Both the position numbers and the translations under genes were made by a program. Of a stretch of 64,000 bases of DNA, positions 50,601-53,795 are shown one piece after another. The number at the start of each line of letters is the position of its first letter. Within the stretch, counting starts at the first letter, position 1. Where the stretch lies: contig NC_049982.1 in assembly GCF_000003815.2 (NCBI RefSeq), positions 33,947,599 to 34,011,598 on the forward strand, read 5' to 3'. The DNA is from Branchiostoma floridae (taxonomy: Eukaryota > Chordata > Leptocardii > Amphioxiformes > Branchiostomatidae). Under the pieces are notes generated by a model. It did no database searches. It saw only the letters and a program-made list of their open reading frames with translations, and was not told the origin of the DNA.

Positions 50601-50772
50601 GAGGAGAACAACAACGAACGGTTACAGGAAAAAGGTTAAAGACCTTTACCTTTGTGTCCACGTCGCCCAAGCAATCCCTTCTGAACTGATCGAAGAGTCC
50701 CTGTGACTTGAGGTGATCTACAATGTTGTTGATCAAGGCTTGATCTCCGGGATCACACGATCCAGACGCCAT
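14302..50772 (-). CDS. BOD1L1: BOD1L1-like protein, whole gene (15 coding exons)
   Basis: Minus-strand gene. Coding exons, 5' to 3': 50650-50772, 48059-48183, 46980-47070, 37579-39183, 34337-34495, 33628-33682, 28493-28674, 27878-27995, 27164-27408, 25506-25592, 24993-25125, 22212-22380, 21248-22044, 15868-15997, 14302-14632. They sum to 4350 nt, or 1449 residues plus stop. All introns are GT-AG and every phase matches, which is strong internal support. Residues about 8-120 match the Shg1/BOD1 domain (RRDCLGDVDTK, PAYQNLR, NKNQLRNNLRQ, FRPQIEK). In vertebrates, BOD1 family proteins act at kinetochores via PP2A-B56; BOD1L1 protects stalled replication forks and associates with SET1/COMPASS. 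The long Lys/Ser-rich tail points to BOD1L1 rather than short BOD1. It is about half the length of human BOD1L1. A phase-0 exon lost in a gap or a long intron would be invisible to this model. No transcript data were available. Confidence 0.9.
14821..15305 (+). mobile_element. Full-length tRNA-headed SINE with 24-bp target duplication
   Basis: The 485-bp insertion is flanked by a perfect 24-bp direct repeat (14797-14820 and 15306-15329). The head has pol III promoter boxes: A-box-like GTAGCACAGTGG at 14837-14848 and B-box GGTTCGAATCC at 14881-14891. The body includes CTTTACACGACTTTCCTCAC and GTTAAAGAACCCCCACAC. It cannot be a functional tRNA gene because the acceptor stem does not pair. It lies in BOD1L1 intron 14. 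Confidence 0.85.
15868..15997 (-). CDS. BOD1L1: BOD1L1 exon 14 (basic Ser/Arg segment)
   Basis: Encodes residues 1297-1339 plus two bases: ENRKRSDSPASQSSSSCRSR, then GRENEQKRDRKGCSG and ETKE. The acceptor is tgttacag|AGG and the donor GAGAG|gtacaa. It joins exons 13 and 15 in frame on both sides, which is the main evidence for it; without it exon 13 and exon 15 do not share phase. Confidence 0.82.
16071..16212 (+). mobile_element. Truncated SINE of the same family
   Basis: CGTGGCGCAGCGGCGG (A box), GGTTCGAATCC (B box, near 16123) and CTTTACACGGCTTTCCTCAC match the first 140 bp of the SINE at 14821. It stops at the AAAATGAG point. It begins only 74 bp upstream (transcript sense) of the exon 14 acceptor. 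Confidence 0.8.
16424..17355 (+). pseudogene. 5'-truncated LINE: reverse-transcriptase C-terminus plus 3' tail
   Basis: An open frame from about 16424 to 17103 reads SWSDKNSMKLNPGKCKAVHV, then VAKCLGVTFQGDLGW, TCFIRPVLEYAAPVWHPGL and a final PYIVKLLNS. These are post-catalytic RT and thumb motifs of a CR1/jockey-like element. The 3' UTR holds a ~57-bp unit twice (17164, 17221) and ends with an (AAAC)n tail at 17337-17354. The missing 5' part suggests normal 5' truncation during target-primed reverse transcription. It is related to 53796-54582. Confidence 0.8.
17588..18080 (-). pseudogene. LINE C-terminal fragment with (TTCA)n 3' tail
   Basis: The minus frame 17753-18073 reads GWPMVRERFAISTLTMFFRI, then RLSDSFSFKLPKPKTN and YRAISLWNVLLPHIKSLPNI, the typical C-terminus of jockey/CR1-like RTs (...SLWN.LP..I). 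It continues to a GAATGAATGAATGAATT tail at 17588, which is the 3' end. Confidence 0.75.
18081..19560. other. Intron 13 stretch, no gene seen
   Basis: AT-rich, with several TGACGTCA or TGACGTAA-like strings between 18185 and 18380 and a C-homopolymer near 18918. The stretch 19050-19560 contains two diverged copies of a ~380-bp sequence (TTTCTATGGCAACCATTGCT and TTTCTATGGGAACCGTTGTT). No coding signal. Confidence 0.45.
19560..19730 (-). pseudogene. RTE-like LINE C-terminal fragment with (ATG)n tail
   Basis: On the minus strand, APAGRPRLTYIDQLARDVGL is followed, after a stop and frameshift, by GDRALWKERVDLVRATRP and then (ATG)n (19563-19589 as CAT repeats). The GRPR...D...DR..W motif plus a trinucleotide tail is characteristic of RTE-type LINE 3' ends. 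Broken and very short. Confidence 0.6.
19883..20253. mobile_element. 371-bp hAT-like MITE, 5-bp target duplication TGAAT
   Basis: The termini CAGGGCTCGAAAT and ATTTCGAGCCCTG are perfect inverted repeats, flanked by TGAAT at 19878-19882 and 20254-20258. Inside, GGTGCACCCA-type strings recur in both orientations, so the single strand can fold extensively. A 5-bp duplication with CAGGG ends fits the hAT5-type group. This is the best reference copy for the damaged relatives at 32519-32949 and 42750-46498. Confidence 0.85.
20260..21247. other. Intron 13, no gene seen
   Basis: AT-rich intronic sequence between the MITE and exon 13. No coding or clear repeat structure. Confidence 0.45.
21248..22044 (-). 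CDS. BOD1L1: BOD1L1 exon 13 (long disordered segment)
   Basis: Encodes residues 1031-1296, open throughout. It opens GSTASDKLDKGYDTSPAPPS with a proline run, continues through Lys/Glu/Thr/Asp-rich low-complexity sequence, and ends SLKEEETRECSE. The acceptor is ttcacag|GGG and the donor GAAG|gttctg. That leftover G makes Glu with AG from exon 14. Choosing the alternative gtaatt donor seven bases further on would break the phase. Confidence 0.85.
22212..22380 (-). CDS. BOD1L1: BOD1L1 exon 12 (basic motifs)
   Basis: Encodes residues 975-1030 plus two bases. It contains two basic clusters, PTKPKKRRASN and GRGRRR, separated by a Ser/Pro stretch. The GRGRRR end completes across the junction with the G of exon 13. 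Both clusters could act as AT-hook or nuclear localisation motifs. The acceptor is cccctgcag|ACC and the donor GGAG|gtctgt. Confidence 0.83.
22846..23564. mobile_element. 719-bp MITE with long TIRs (PIF/Harbinger-like, TAA duplication)
   Basis: The ends GGCCCCGTTCATGATG and CATGAACGGGGCC are inverted, and the similarity continues about 50 bp inward (AATGGTTCTATCGGTTAGGC against its complement). TAA flanks both sides (22843-22845, 23565-23567). There is no transposase. It lies in intron 11. Confidence 0.85.
23728..24791 (+). repeat. Dispersed repeat, reference copy, with terminal hairpin
   Basis: It starts GAGTTCAGCGACCTCATACC at about 23724. The middle carries ATTATGCAAAT/ATTTGCATAAT pairs, then GACAGACAGACAGACACACA. 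It ends in the hairpin ACCTCCATGACATTTCATGG plus AGGT at 24767-24791. Copies in both orientations occur across the window. Its class (LINE, Helitron or other) is unresolved; no protein is encoded here. Confidence 0.65.
24993..25125 (-). CDS. BOD1L1: BOD1L1 exon 11 (AT-hook-like basic motif)
   Basis: Encodes residues 931-974 plus one base. AHVKRAPTPTNVPAKQRPRR is followed by KGAAKIQVKL and QVQLGSYTYTF. KQRPRRKG resembles an AT-hook core (R/K-P-R-R/K), suggesting minor-groove DNA binding; this is an inference. The acceptor is aataatag|GCT and the donor TTCA|gtaagt. Confidence 0.82.
25506..25592 (-). CDS. BOD1L1: BOD1L1 exon 10
   Basis: Encodes residues 902-930, VEAHDAPPKPEEASCVPTSV then LSEETTSKS, a disordered Pro/Glu/Ser linker. 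The acceptor has a long T-run ending aatcag|GTA and the donor is TCA|gtaagc. Phase is 0 on both sides, so this 87-nt exon is a candidate cassette exon. Confidence 0.78.
25667..26276. mobile_element. Candidate TIR MITE (Tc1/mariner-like)
   Basis: The left end TTGGCATAACACCGCCA and the right end TTGGCGGTATTATGATAA are imperfect inverted repeats, each next to TA. No transposase. The short, mismatched ends make this tentative. It lies in intron 9. Confidence 0.45.
26585..26700 (+). promoter_or_regulatory. Promoter-like cluster inside intron 9
   Basis: In plus-strand order: a perfect CRE TGACGTCA (26585-26592), two GAGTTTTGATTGG units 36 bp apart (each an inverted CCAAT box), two CTACCGGAAA units 13 bp apart (ETS-like), and CTATAAAAC (26684-26692), a TATA box. 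No histone or other ORF follows within 500 bp. It could drive an antisense transcript, or be a transposon promoter. Confidence 0.45.
27164..27408 (-). CDS. BOD1L1: BOD1L1 exon 9 (coiled coil, then conserved-looking block)
   Basis: Encodes residues 820-901. The first half is Lys/Glu/Gln-rich and predicted to be helical (RRKKVMEQRKQSLKEAKKEQ). The second half is a more ordered stretch, RRRLTVNPKYMSEDFASLDF followed by HIAGTRESVIAVEGEAVI. The acceptor is tttctttag|AAT with a good pyrimidine tract and the donor is ATT|gtaagt. Confidence 0.85.
27454..27478 (+). repeat. Poly-A run
   Basis: About 23 consecutive A near the upstream side (transcript sense) of exon 9. On the transcript strand it is a T-run about 45 nt before the acceptor. 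Confidence 0.85.
27878..27995 (-). CDS. BOD1L1: BOD1L1 exon 8 (basic coiled segment)
   Basis: Encodes residues 781-819, AKEKEERLQRRQKARAERTQ and onward to ISPDKGSA, plus one base of codon 820. The composition is strongly helical and charged. The acceptor acaaaaaag|GCA is weaker than the others because purines interrupt its pyrimidine tract. Phase and downstream continuity support it. The donor is CTG|gtcagt. Confidence 0.8.
28133..28417. mobile_element. 285-bp hAT MITE, 8-bp target duplication GCTATAAC
   Basis: The ends TAGAGGTGGGTACCGGTA and TACCAGCACCCACCCCTA are inverted. The flanks 28125-28132 and 28418-28425 are both GCTATAAC. An 8-bp duplication with TAGRGGTGGG ends is characteristic of hAT elements. 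A piece of the same family is embedded in the MITEs at 41835 and 45331. It lies in intron 7. Confidence 0.9.
28493..28674 (-). CDS. BOD1L1: BOD1L1 exon 7 (basic/acidic segment)
   Basis: Encodes residues 720-780, starting TDSEDTSRPGSKSSG. It contains the very basic block GRRSRRRKQ, the SYRKMLSGQYSDSEEEE segment, and ends KEERRARI. The acceptor is tccctag|CTG and the donor ATT|gtgagt. The basic cluster is a plausible nuclear localisation signal (inference). Confidence 0.87.
28675..30145. other. Intron 6, proximal part, no gene seen
   Basis: AT-rich intronic sequence with no recognisable coding signal. ORFs at 29021, 29665 and 29779 lack family features. Confidence 0.45.
30147..30400. repeat. 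Fragments of CAGGGCTYGAAAT-type elements
   Basis: CAGGGCTTGAAATTAA near 30149 and CAGGGCTCGAAATTAG near 30230 are left-end-like sequences of the hAT-like family. The segment 30240-30350 resembles 60245-60350 (both GACGC-CYCAGRGG, then a CTAGGAAT.G.ACAGG-like string), showing a shared interspersed sequence. Boundaries are not resolved. Confidence 0.5.
30406..32011. mobile_element. hAT-like element, 5-bp duplication TCTGG, with a nested insertion
   Basis: The left end CAGGGCTCGAAGTTAAC and right end GTTAATTTTGAGGCCTG (imperfect) are flanked by TCTGG at 30401-30405 and 32012-32016. Subterminal sequences share GGGACA...GGGACAAT motifs. The 30562-31865 block inside is a separate insertion. No transposase ORF. 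Confidence 0.7.
30562..31865. mobile_element. 1.3-kb nested DNA element with TIRs
   Basis: CAGGCTTTTAGCTAG at the left faces CTAGCTAAAAGCCT at the right. The interior is GC-rich at 30690-30900 and again at 31735-31810, where CCTTCGGCGCTCGTCGCGCG resembles the GC-rich part of the hAT element at 34772. The target duplication is unclear, so the class is uncertain. Confidence 0.6.
32519..32949. mobile_element. hAT-like MITE copy interrupted by an assembly gap
   Basis: TTTGGGTGCACAGG, a CACCTGGGTGCAC-like string and the end AGTATTTCGAGCCCTG match the element at 19883-20253 in reverse. The other end is truncated (no CAGGGCTCGAAAT). The 100-N gap at 32722-32821 falls inside it. Confidence 0.75.
32722..32821. 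other. Assembly gap (100 N)
   Basis: Exactly 100 N, the usual placeholder for a gap of unknown size. It lies in intron 6, within a repeat. ORFs drawn through it are meaningless. Confidence 0.99.
32955..33620. other. Intron 6, distal part
   Basis: Fragments of the dispersed repeat (GAGTTCAGAGACCTCATACC at 32960), then unidentified sequence. A decayed hAT-like MITE end (AATGAATTTCAAGCCCTG) lies at 33570-33588. Confidence 0.5.
33628..33682 (-). CDS. BOD1L1: BOD1L1 exon 6 (small)
   Basis: A 55-nt exon encoding residues 702-719, GKERSKSDLNDTQGSSMQ, plus one base of codon 720. The acceptor is cttacag|GGT and the donor CAAA|gtaagt. The leftover A joins CT of exon 7 to make Thr. The phase agreement on both sides and the strong donor are why such a short exon is called. 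Confidence 0.8.
34337..34495 (-). CDS. BOD1L1: BOD1L1 exon 5 (acidic Ser-rich segment)
   Basis: Encodes residues 649-701, KSDHKPLSSHEPGDEDLDNL followed by a Ser/Glu run ending SEIENELSQQE. The acceptor is ccaacag|AAAAG and the donor GAG|gtttgt, phase 0 on both sides. The many Ser-Asp/Glu sites suggest casein-kinase-type phosphorylation, which is inference. A phase-0/0 exon could be skipped without a frameshift. Confidence 0.85.
34772..36603. mobile_element. 1832-bp non-autonomous hAT element, 8-bp duplication CCCACAAG
   Basis: Perfect 16-bp TIRs CAGCGTTCCCGCCAGG / CCTGGCGGGAACGCTG are bounded by CCCACAAG at 34764-34771 and 36604-36611. The interior has no transposase. It carries GC-rich blocks near each end (GCGCCGCAGGCGCTCG near 34850), and 35340-36410 looks unlike surrounding intron (higher GC, CpG). 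It lies in intron 4, 277 bp upstream of exon 5 in transcript sense. Confidence 0.92.
36612..37570. other. Intron 4, no gene seen
   Basis: The plus ORF at 36849-37115 has no recognisable family and no splice-flanked structure. Confidence 0.45.
37579..39183 (-). CDS. BOD1L1: BOD1L1 exon 4, large Lys/Ser/Glu-rich exon
   Basis: Encodes residues 114-648 (535 codons) with no stop. The first residues VVHDYVER continue the Shg1 helix, followed by a charged coiled-coil-like stretch (EREEEKKKWEEERRRAEELI) and then a disordered tail rich in K, S, E, D and P. Residues about 374-512 carry repeated 13-15 residue units of the form K-x-E/D-D-S-x-K/R-x-x-K. The donor is GAAAAG|gtaaaag. The acceptor is attaccag|GTTGTG, and this junction is the source of the minisatellite at 39184-39870. 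Confidence 0.92.
39184..39870 (-). repeat. Minisatellite built from the exon 4 splice acceptor (about 20 units)
   Basis: Units of 28 and 41 bp alternate irregularly. Read on the transcript strand, each carries ATTGTCAG followed by GTTGTCCATGACTATG, and the longer units continue TGGAACGACC. This copies the real junction attaccag|GTTGTGCATGACTATGTGG of exon 4. A 177-bp block of five units occurs twice (39446-39622, 39623-39799). The array directly abuts exon 4, so the exon has about 20 decoy acceptors upstream. Confidence 0.93.
39871..40195. other. Intron 3, no gene seen
   Basis: Unidentified intronic sequence between the minisatellite and the L1-like fragment. Confidence 0.45.
40200..40945 (-). 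pseudogene. L1-like LINE ORF2 remnants
   Basis: In minus-strand reading: SRERWMELGNRCSKYFLNLV (40800-40940), then a TEDELLNAVNSFSL block, DQSGFSRGRL, and GVRQRCSLSPYL near 40270. These follow the order of L1-type ORF2 (region before the RT domain, RT motifs 0-2, and the GxxQGxPLSP motif) but with deletions, frameshifts and stops. The catalytic DD motif is not seen. Confidence 0.7.
40985..41007. repeat. Short perfect hairpin
   Basis: GCCTTGCCGC, GCA loop, GCGGCAAGGC: ten-base arms. GCGGCAAGGCACAGC recurs at 41739, so the two may mark the ends of a ~750-bp unclassified element. Confidence 0.5.
41456..41470. repeat. Short (CAGTT)n microsatellite
   Basis: About four tandem CAGTT units. The surrounding 41010-41830 is intronic with no gene seen. 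Confidence 0.7.
41835..42688. mobile_element. 854-bp MITE (PIF/Harbinger-like, TTA duplication), copy 1
   Basis: The ends GGCCATGTTGATTTGATTAT and ATAATCAAATCAACATGGCC form TIRs of about 35 bp, with TTA at 41832-41834 and 42689-42691. The interior contains a fragment of the hAT MITE family at 28133 (about 42290-42457). The 142-codon ORF at 41847-42275 is not conserved in copy 2 (frameshift), so it is unlikely to be real. Confidence 0.9.
42796..43127. mobile_element. 332-bp hAT-like MITE nested, 5-bp duplication CAAAA
   Basis: CAGGGATAAACAAGTCCAC at the left and GTTCAACCCTG at the right, flanked by CAAAA at 42791-42795 and 43128-43132. The uninterrupted relative at 19883 has CAAAA once at this point, confirming the insertion. 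GGGCAAGTG strings are repeated inside. Confidence 0.88.
43248..44018 (+). repeat. Dispersed repeat copy nested in the composite
   Basis: It opens GAGTTCGGAGACCTCATATC, has the ATTATGCAAATTA blocks and CAGACAGACACACACACACA, and ends with a weakened hairpin at about 43990-44015. It matches 23728-24791 in order. Confidence 0.7.
44215..44508. mobile_element. 294-bp hAT MITE, 8-bp duplication GTTACCAG (right copy split)
   Basis: The TIRs are CAGGGCTGTCTCCAG and CTGGAGACAGCCCTG. GTTACCAG lies at 44207-44214. At the right, GTTA (44509-44512) is separated from CCAG (44721-44724) by the MITE 44513-44717 plus its duplicated TTA. Excising that MITE restores the full 8-bp duplication. Confidence 0.9.
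44513..44717. mobile_element. 205-bp MITE (TTA duplication) inserted in the hAT target duplication
   Basis: GGCCTACGTCATATTTG and GAAATATGACCTTAGCC are imperfect inverted ends, with TTA at 44510-44512 and 44718-44720. Same family as 2118-2294 (both contain an AAGCCGCCC/AAGCTGCCC core). Confidence 0.85.
45331..46169. mobile_element. 839-bp MITE (PIF/Harbinger-like, TTA duplication), copy 2
   Basis: Same TIRs as 41835-42688. TTA lies at 45328-45330 and 46170-46172. The two copies differ at many positions and by small indels, so they are separate insertions rather than a recent duplication. Confidence 0.9.
46504..46979. other. Intron 3, upstream end (next to exon 3)
   Basis: No gene or repeat identified. 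The exon 3 donor lies at its right edge. Confidence 0.45.
46980..47070 (-). CDS. BOD1L1: BOD1L1 exon 3 (end of Shg1 domain)
   Basis: Encodes residues 83-113, QSGILSTGIDRVIHQAVEPK then IQHVFRPQIEK. The human BOD1 counterpart has the same order: a GVDRII-like helix, the V-D/E-PK step, then FRPQIE. The acceptor is atatag|GTC and the donor AAG|gttagt, leaving phase 0. Confidence 0.95.
47697..48028. mobile_element. 332-bp hAT-like MITE, 5-bp duplication ATCTT, next to exon 2
   Basis: CAGGGCTCAAAATACC and GTATTTGGAGCCCTG are imperfect inverted ends flanked by ATCTT (47692-47696, 48029-48033). The interior has CCTGCAC/GTGCAGG strings in both orientations. The insertion is 25 bp beyond the exon 2 donor in transcript sense. 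Confidence 0.88.
48059..48183 (-). CDS. BOD1L1: BOD1L1 exon 2 (Shg1 domain)
   Basis: Encodes residues 42-82 and two bases of codon 83: PAYQNLRSRVETYVSNFLGN, then a segment ending NKNQLRNNLRQQINQ. The acceptor is catccag|CCT and the donor CA|gtcagt. The matching G opens exon 3, completing Gln in the conserved QSG. A small hAT-like MITE lies only 30 bp downstream of this donor. Confidence 0.95.
48184..49700. other. Intron 1, 3' part, no gene seen
   Basis: AT-rich. The stretch 48560-48970 has three diverged copies of a unit with ACACAATTTCC.GCATTTTGA...GG.AAATTTTG. A G-run occurs at 48977-49002. No coding signal. Confidence 0.5.
49708..49941 (+). pseudogene. Orphan C2H2 zinc-finger open frame in intron 1
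   Basis: A 77-codon frame without ATG, bounded by TAA (49705) and TGA (49939). It contains IKCDVCGKEYVRAFWLGKHK followed by AREH, which is C-x2-C-x12-H-x4-H, a proper C2H2 finger. The string CAAGGAGGTTAAAAAA occurs both at its start (49709) and after the finger (49887). It could be a remnant exon, a retroelement N-terminal finger, or one unit of a finger repeat. Confidence 0.5.
50650..50772 (-). CDS. BOD1L1: BOD1L1 exon 1 (start of Shg1 domain)
   Basis: Encodes residues 1-41, from MASGSCDPGDQALINNIVDH to FRRDCLGDVDTK. The pattern of a short acidic start, then helix, then GLFDxFRRDCLxDVDTK is the hallmark N-terminus of the BOD1 family. The ATG is chosen because family proteins begin shortly before this helix. 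The donor is AAG|gtaaag, leaving phase 0. The E2F-like and YY1-like sites lie 187-252 bp upstream. Confidence 0.95.
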
Positions 50773-50949
50773 GATGTGTTTTGTATTTCGATCACAATCT
50801 GAATCTAGCTAGAGACAAAACGGTCAAAATTCTAACCTCCTGACGACCTAGAAATCTTTCGAGGTAATTTAAAATGAGACTAGAATGTGTTCAACGTCTA
50901 GGGAGGCGATTATGAAGAACTGTTTGCCAAAAATTCATCACAGAATTTT

Positions 50950-51025
50950 TCAGCACACGCCATCTTGGAAAACTTGGATGACCTGTGACATCTGACCTGT
51001 GGGCGACCGCATTTTGGCGGGAAAT
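50950..51025 (-). promoter_or_regulatory. Putative BOD1L1 core promoter: E2F-like and YY1-like sites
   Basis: TTTCCCGCCAAAA (minus strand, 51012-51024) is a close match to the E2F/DP consensus. CCAAGATGGC (50959-50968) matches the YY1 element that often overlaps TATA-less start sites. They lie about 240 and 190 bp upstream of the start codon. E2F control would fit a chromosome-segregation and replication-stress gene. If transcription starts near the YY1 site, a 17-codon upstream ORF (50910-50963) would be included in the 5' UTR. Confidence 0.55.
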
Positions 51026-51099
51026 GCGAATTCAAAGCGCTTACGTATTCTCCAAGCAGATGTTGGGTAGCGGAGATAGCAGTTGTCTGGATTTTTACT

Positions 51100-51440
51100 G
51101 GCTCGCTTCCCTCAGTTCGGAAGAACCCCCCACACATGCCAGAAGGTCCACTTTTTCACGCTCAAAGGTCCGCTTTTTACAGCCCAAGATTTTGTTTCAA
51201 AGGCGGACTGACTGGCATTTTTCACTGATAGAAAATTTCATTCAATCTAATAAAGCGAGTCTATCAGCAAAATTTGCCCCAGAAATTGCAGGAAATAGCG
51301 TTTCAGGGGGTCCAGGTTTCATAATTTCCCGCACCTCCATTGCGACGCCTCGCGTCTTCGCTGTCAGACATGGTGAAAATATGTTCGTGGGAGTCGCCCT
51401 TAAAGGCTTACGCCGAAAGCCTTGTGTAACTGTGATCTTT
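51100..51440. other. Upstream region, unidentified repeat-like sequence
   Basis: ATTGCAGGAAATAGCGTTTCAGG-type text at 51286 recurs at 52343 and, more loosely, at 31690, marking a dispersed element. No gene seen. Confidence 0.4.
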
Positions 51441-51447
51441 ATAAATA

Positions 51448-52286
51448 CAGTGGAAGCCAGTTAATTGCACCTCGGATAAACGCACACTTCGGGTAATTGC
51501 ACGGAATCCCCAAGTCCCAAACCGTCTCCCATTCACTCCATTGTTTATAATAATAGTGACCTCGCTTATCTGCATGACAAAAAATCACCAACGCCGGATA
51601 ATTGCACGAAAATTTGTCAAACATCGTCGGCAAATTGACTGAAAATGCGTGATACAAATCGTCAGACACGGTACAAATAAGACGATAACGGCCTTTGTGA
51701 AGTCGCTATACTGACAACATGTGTGAAATTGTTATTGGGATCAAAAGAAGGCGATATTGTGGGGTCGGCACCATGAAGAGACGCCCGCCGGCATTACGAT
51801 TTGGCAGACAACTTGCTACGACATACCCAATAACAAATGTTCAAATCTGTCCAATTGTCTAATTACGTAATTAGGGTCGCGGGGAAATACTTATGCTGTG
51901 GTTTTCTGTTCTTGGCAGTCAGTCAGAAACAACACAGCAACTCGGGGCCTACAGACGGACATAACACTCGCCTTCGGCGGTGCAGTGCTTTAGTTTCGTG
52001 ATCAGGAAGCTAATAACGTAAACAGTAACTTCCTTTTAGTTTTGATTTCAAGTGCATTGCAGTACGATGTTTCGTGAAGACATGTTTATGACGTCCAGAG
52101 CACAACGGGTACAGCACTACTGTAACGCGTAAATAAACTATGCGTTGTACTACCTCCCATACCACCTCTCGGCCCCTCCGACCGTGGTGATGCGGTCCAA
52201 ATGACCAACTCCGCATTATCGCACACGCCGGATAATTGCACGGAATTCGCTGGCAAATTGGATGTGCAATTAAGCGGCTTACACTG
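51448..52286. mobile_element. 839-bp Tigger/pogo-like MITE, TA duplication
   Basis: The left CAGTGGAAGCCAGTTAATTG and the right complement CAGTGTAAGCCGCTTAATTG are TIRs flanked by TA (51446-51447, 52287-52288). Subterminal GGATAATTGCACG-like units recur. CAGTG ends and TA targets are typical of pogo/Tigger elements. It lies 0.7 kb upstream of the BOD1L1 start. Confidence 0.82.
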
Positions 52287-52556
52287 TAATAGAAATTCCG
52301 TTAAACTTGGCTTAGTCTTCCAGCAGATTTTGCCAGTCAAAATGCAGGAAATAGCGTTTCAGGGGGTCAAGATTTCAATTTTTCCGGGGGACCATGACCC
52401 CGGACACTCCTAGGCAGCTCGCGCCTGCGGTGATCCCCCAAGTACCCTCAACCAAACTCCTGGCTACAGGCATGCCCTATGCCTTTTCTGGTGTATTGCT
52501 TTTCTGTCGCTTATTAGCTTCCATGTGTGATCGCTGATCCAAGCTTCTCGGGGGGA

Positions 52557-53149
52557 TTTCTTGTAATCTCCAAGCAGATCTTGCTGTGGCAAATGGGAAG
52601 GAGTTTAGCCGGCAGAGGAGTTATTGGCCACAGCGAAGATCTGACGAGCGTGGGTCCGAGTTTGAACCGAATCCAAGCGTATATGCCCGGTAAAGATTTG
52701 AAGTTGCAGACATGAAAAAATGACACAGGAAGTGTTTAGTTAAAACGCAGCTTTTATTGCAAAATATATACAAGTAACAACTAGATAATAACTTGTTATT
52801 TGTGTACAACTGATAATTTCATATGTCGATACGTTGTCTTGGTGCGCTGTGATGCAGTCTGCTCCAGCGGTTTCGGGGGGAAGCCCCCGCTGTGAACTGG
52901 CGCGGCTCGCCGCTTTTGTCCCAGATACTGGCTCGGAAGGGTTGTAAAACGATAATCCTGGCCAAATTTAGCCAATTTTCACGTTGGAGGTAAGTGGATA
53001 CTAGGAGGAGCAGAAACACGTTTCTGAAAAGATCGCTCCTCCCGCTGCCTTTGACCGGTGCGTTCTGCAGCAGATCTTCGCTGTGGCCAATAACTCCTCC
53101 GCCGGCTAAACTCCTTCCCATTTGCCACAGCAAGATCTGCTTGGAGATT
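52557..53149. repeat. Inverted repeat, ~80-bp arms
   Basis: The arm 52557-52636 (CTCCAAGCAGATCTTGCTGT through CACAGCGAAGATCTG) is repeated in reverse complement at 53066-53149 with about one mismatch. The spacer is ~430 bp. Such high identity suggests a recent inverted duplication or a fold-back element; no target duplication is clear. Confidence 0.8.
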
Positions 53150-53184
53150 AGATTTCTTGTAACCCAGGACTTCTTTCCCCGCTG

Positions 53185-53795
53185 CCAGGGGTAGGGTGAT
53201 ACCTTGATGTTGCGATTCAAATTTAGGGTTCAGGTTCCAGCCGAGTAAACTTTATATCATTAGAAAGGTCTCTTTGTGCGCTTTTGAAAGATGAAAACCG
53301 CTTTCCAATCGAATACATTCTTCTCGAGATATTTCTCGACGTTTGCACTCTAGACGTTTGGCCTAAACACAAGCCTTAGCCGTAAGCCAGGGGTAGGGTG
53401 ATACCTTAATGTTGTCATTCAAATTTAGGGTTCAAGTTCCGGCCGAGTAAACTTTATATCATTAGAAATGTCCCTTTGTGCGATATTGAACGATGAAAAC
53501 CGCTTTCCAATAGTATGCTTCCTTCTCGAGATATTTCTAGACGTTTGAACCCTAGTCGTGGCCTAAACACTAGCCTTAGCCATAAGACAGGGGTAGGGTG
53601 ATACCTTAATGTTGCGATTAAAACTTAGGGTTCAAGTTCCGGCCGGGTAAATTTTATATCATTTATTTATTGATCTTTAGGGCAGTCCCTTCAGTTAACG
53701 TAGTTTCTTTGTGCGCTATTGAAGATGAAATCCGCTTTCTAATCGGATGCTTCCTTGTTGAGATATTTCTCGACGTTTGCACTCTAGTCGTGACC
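53185..53795 (+). repeat. ~200-bp satellite, three copies
   Basis: CAGGGGTAGGGTGATACCTT starts units at about 53186, 53389 and 53588. Each includes ATATCATTAGAAA.GTC, GATGAAAACCGCTTTCCAAT and GAGATATTTCT.GACGTTTG. The third copy has a ~40-bp insertion (53665-53703). The array resumes at 56335-56380 after the LINE insertions. Confidence 0.88.
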
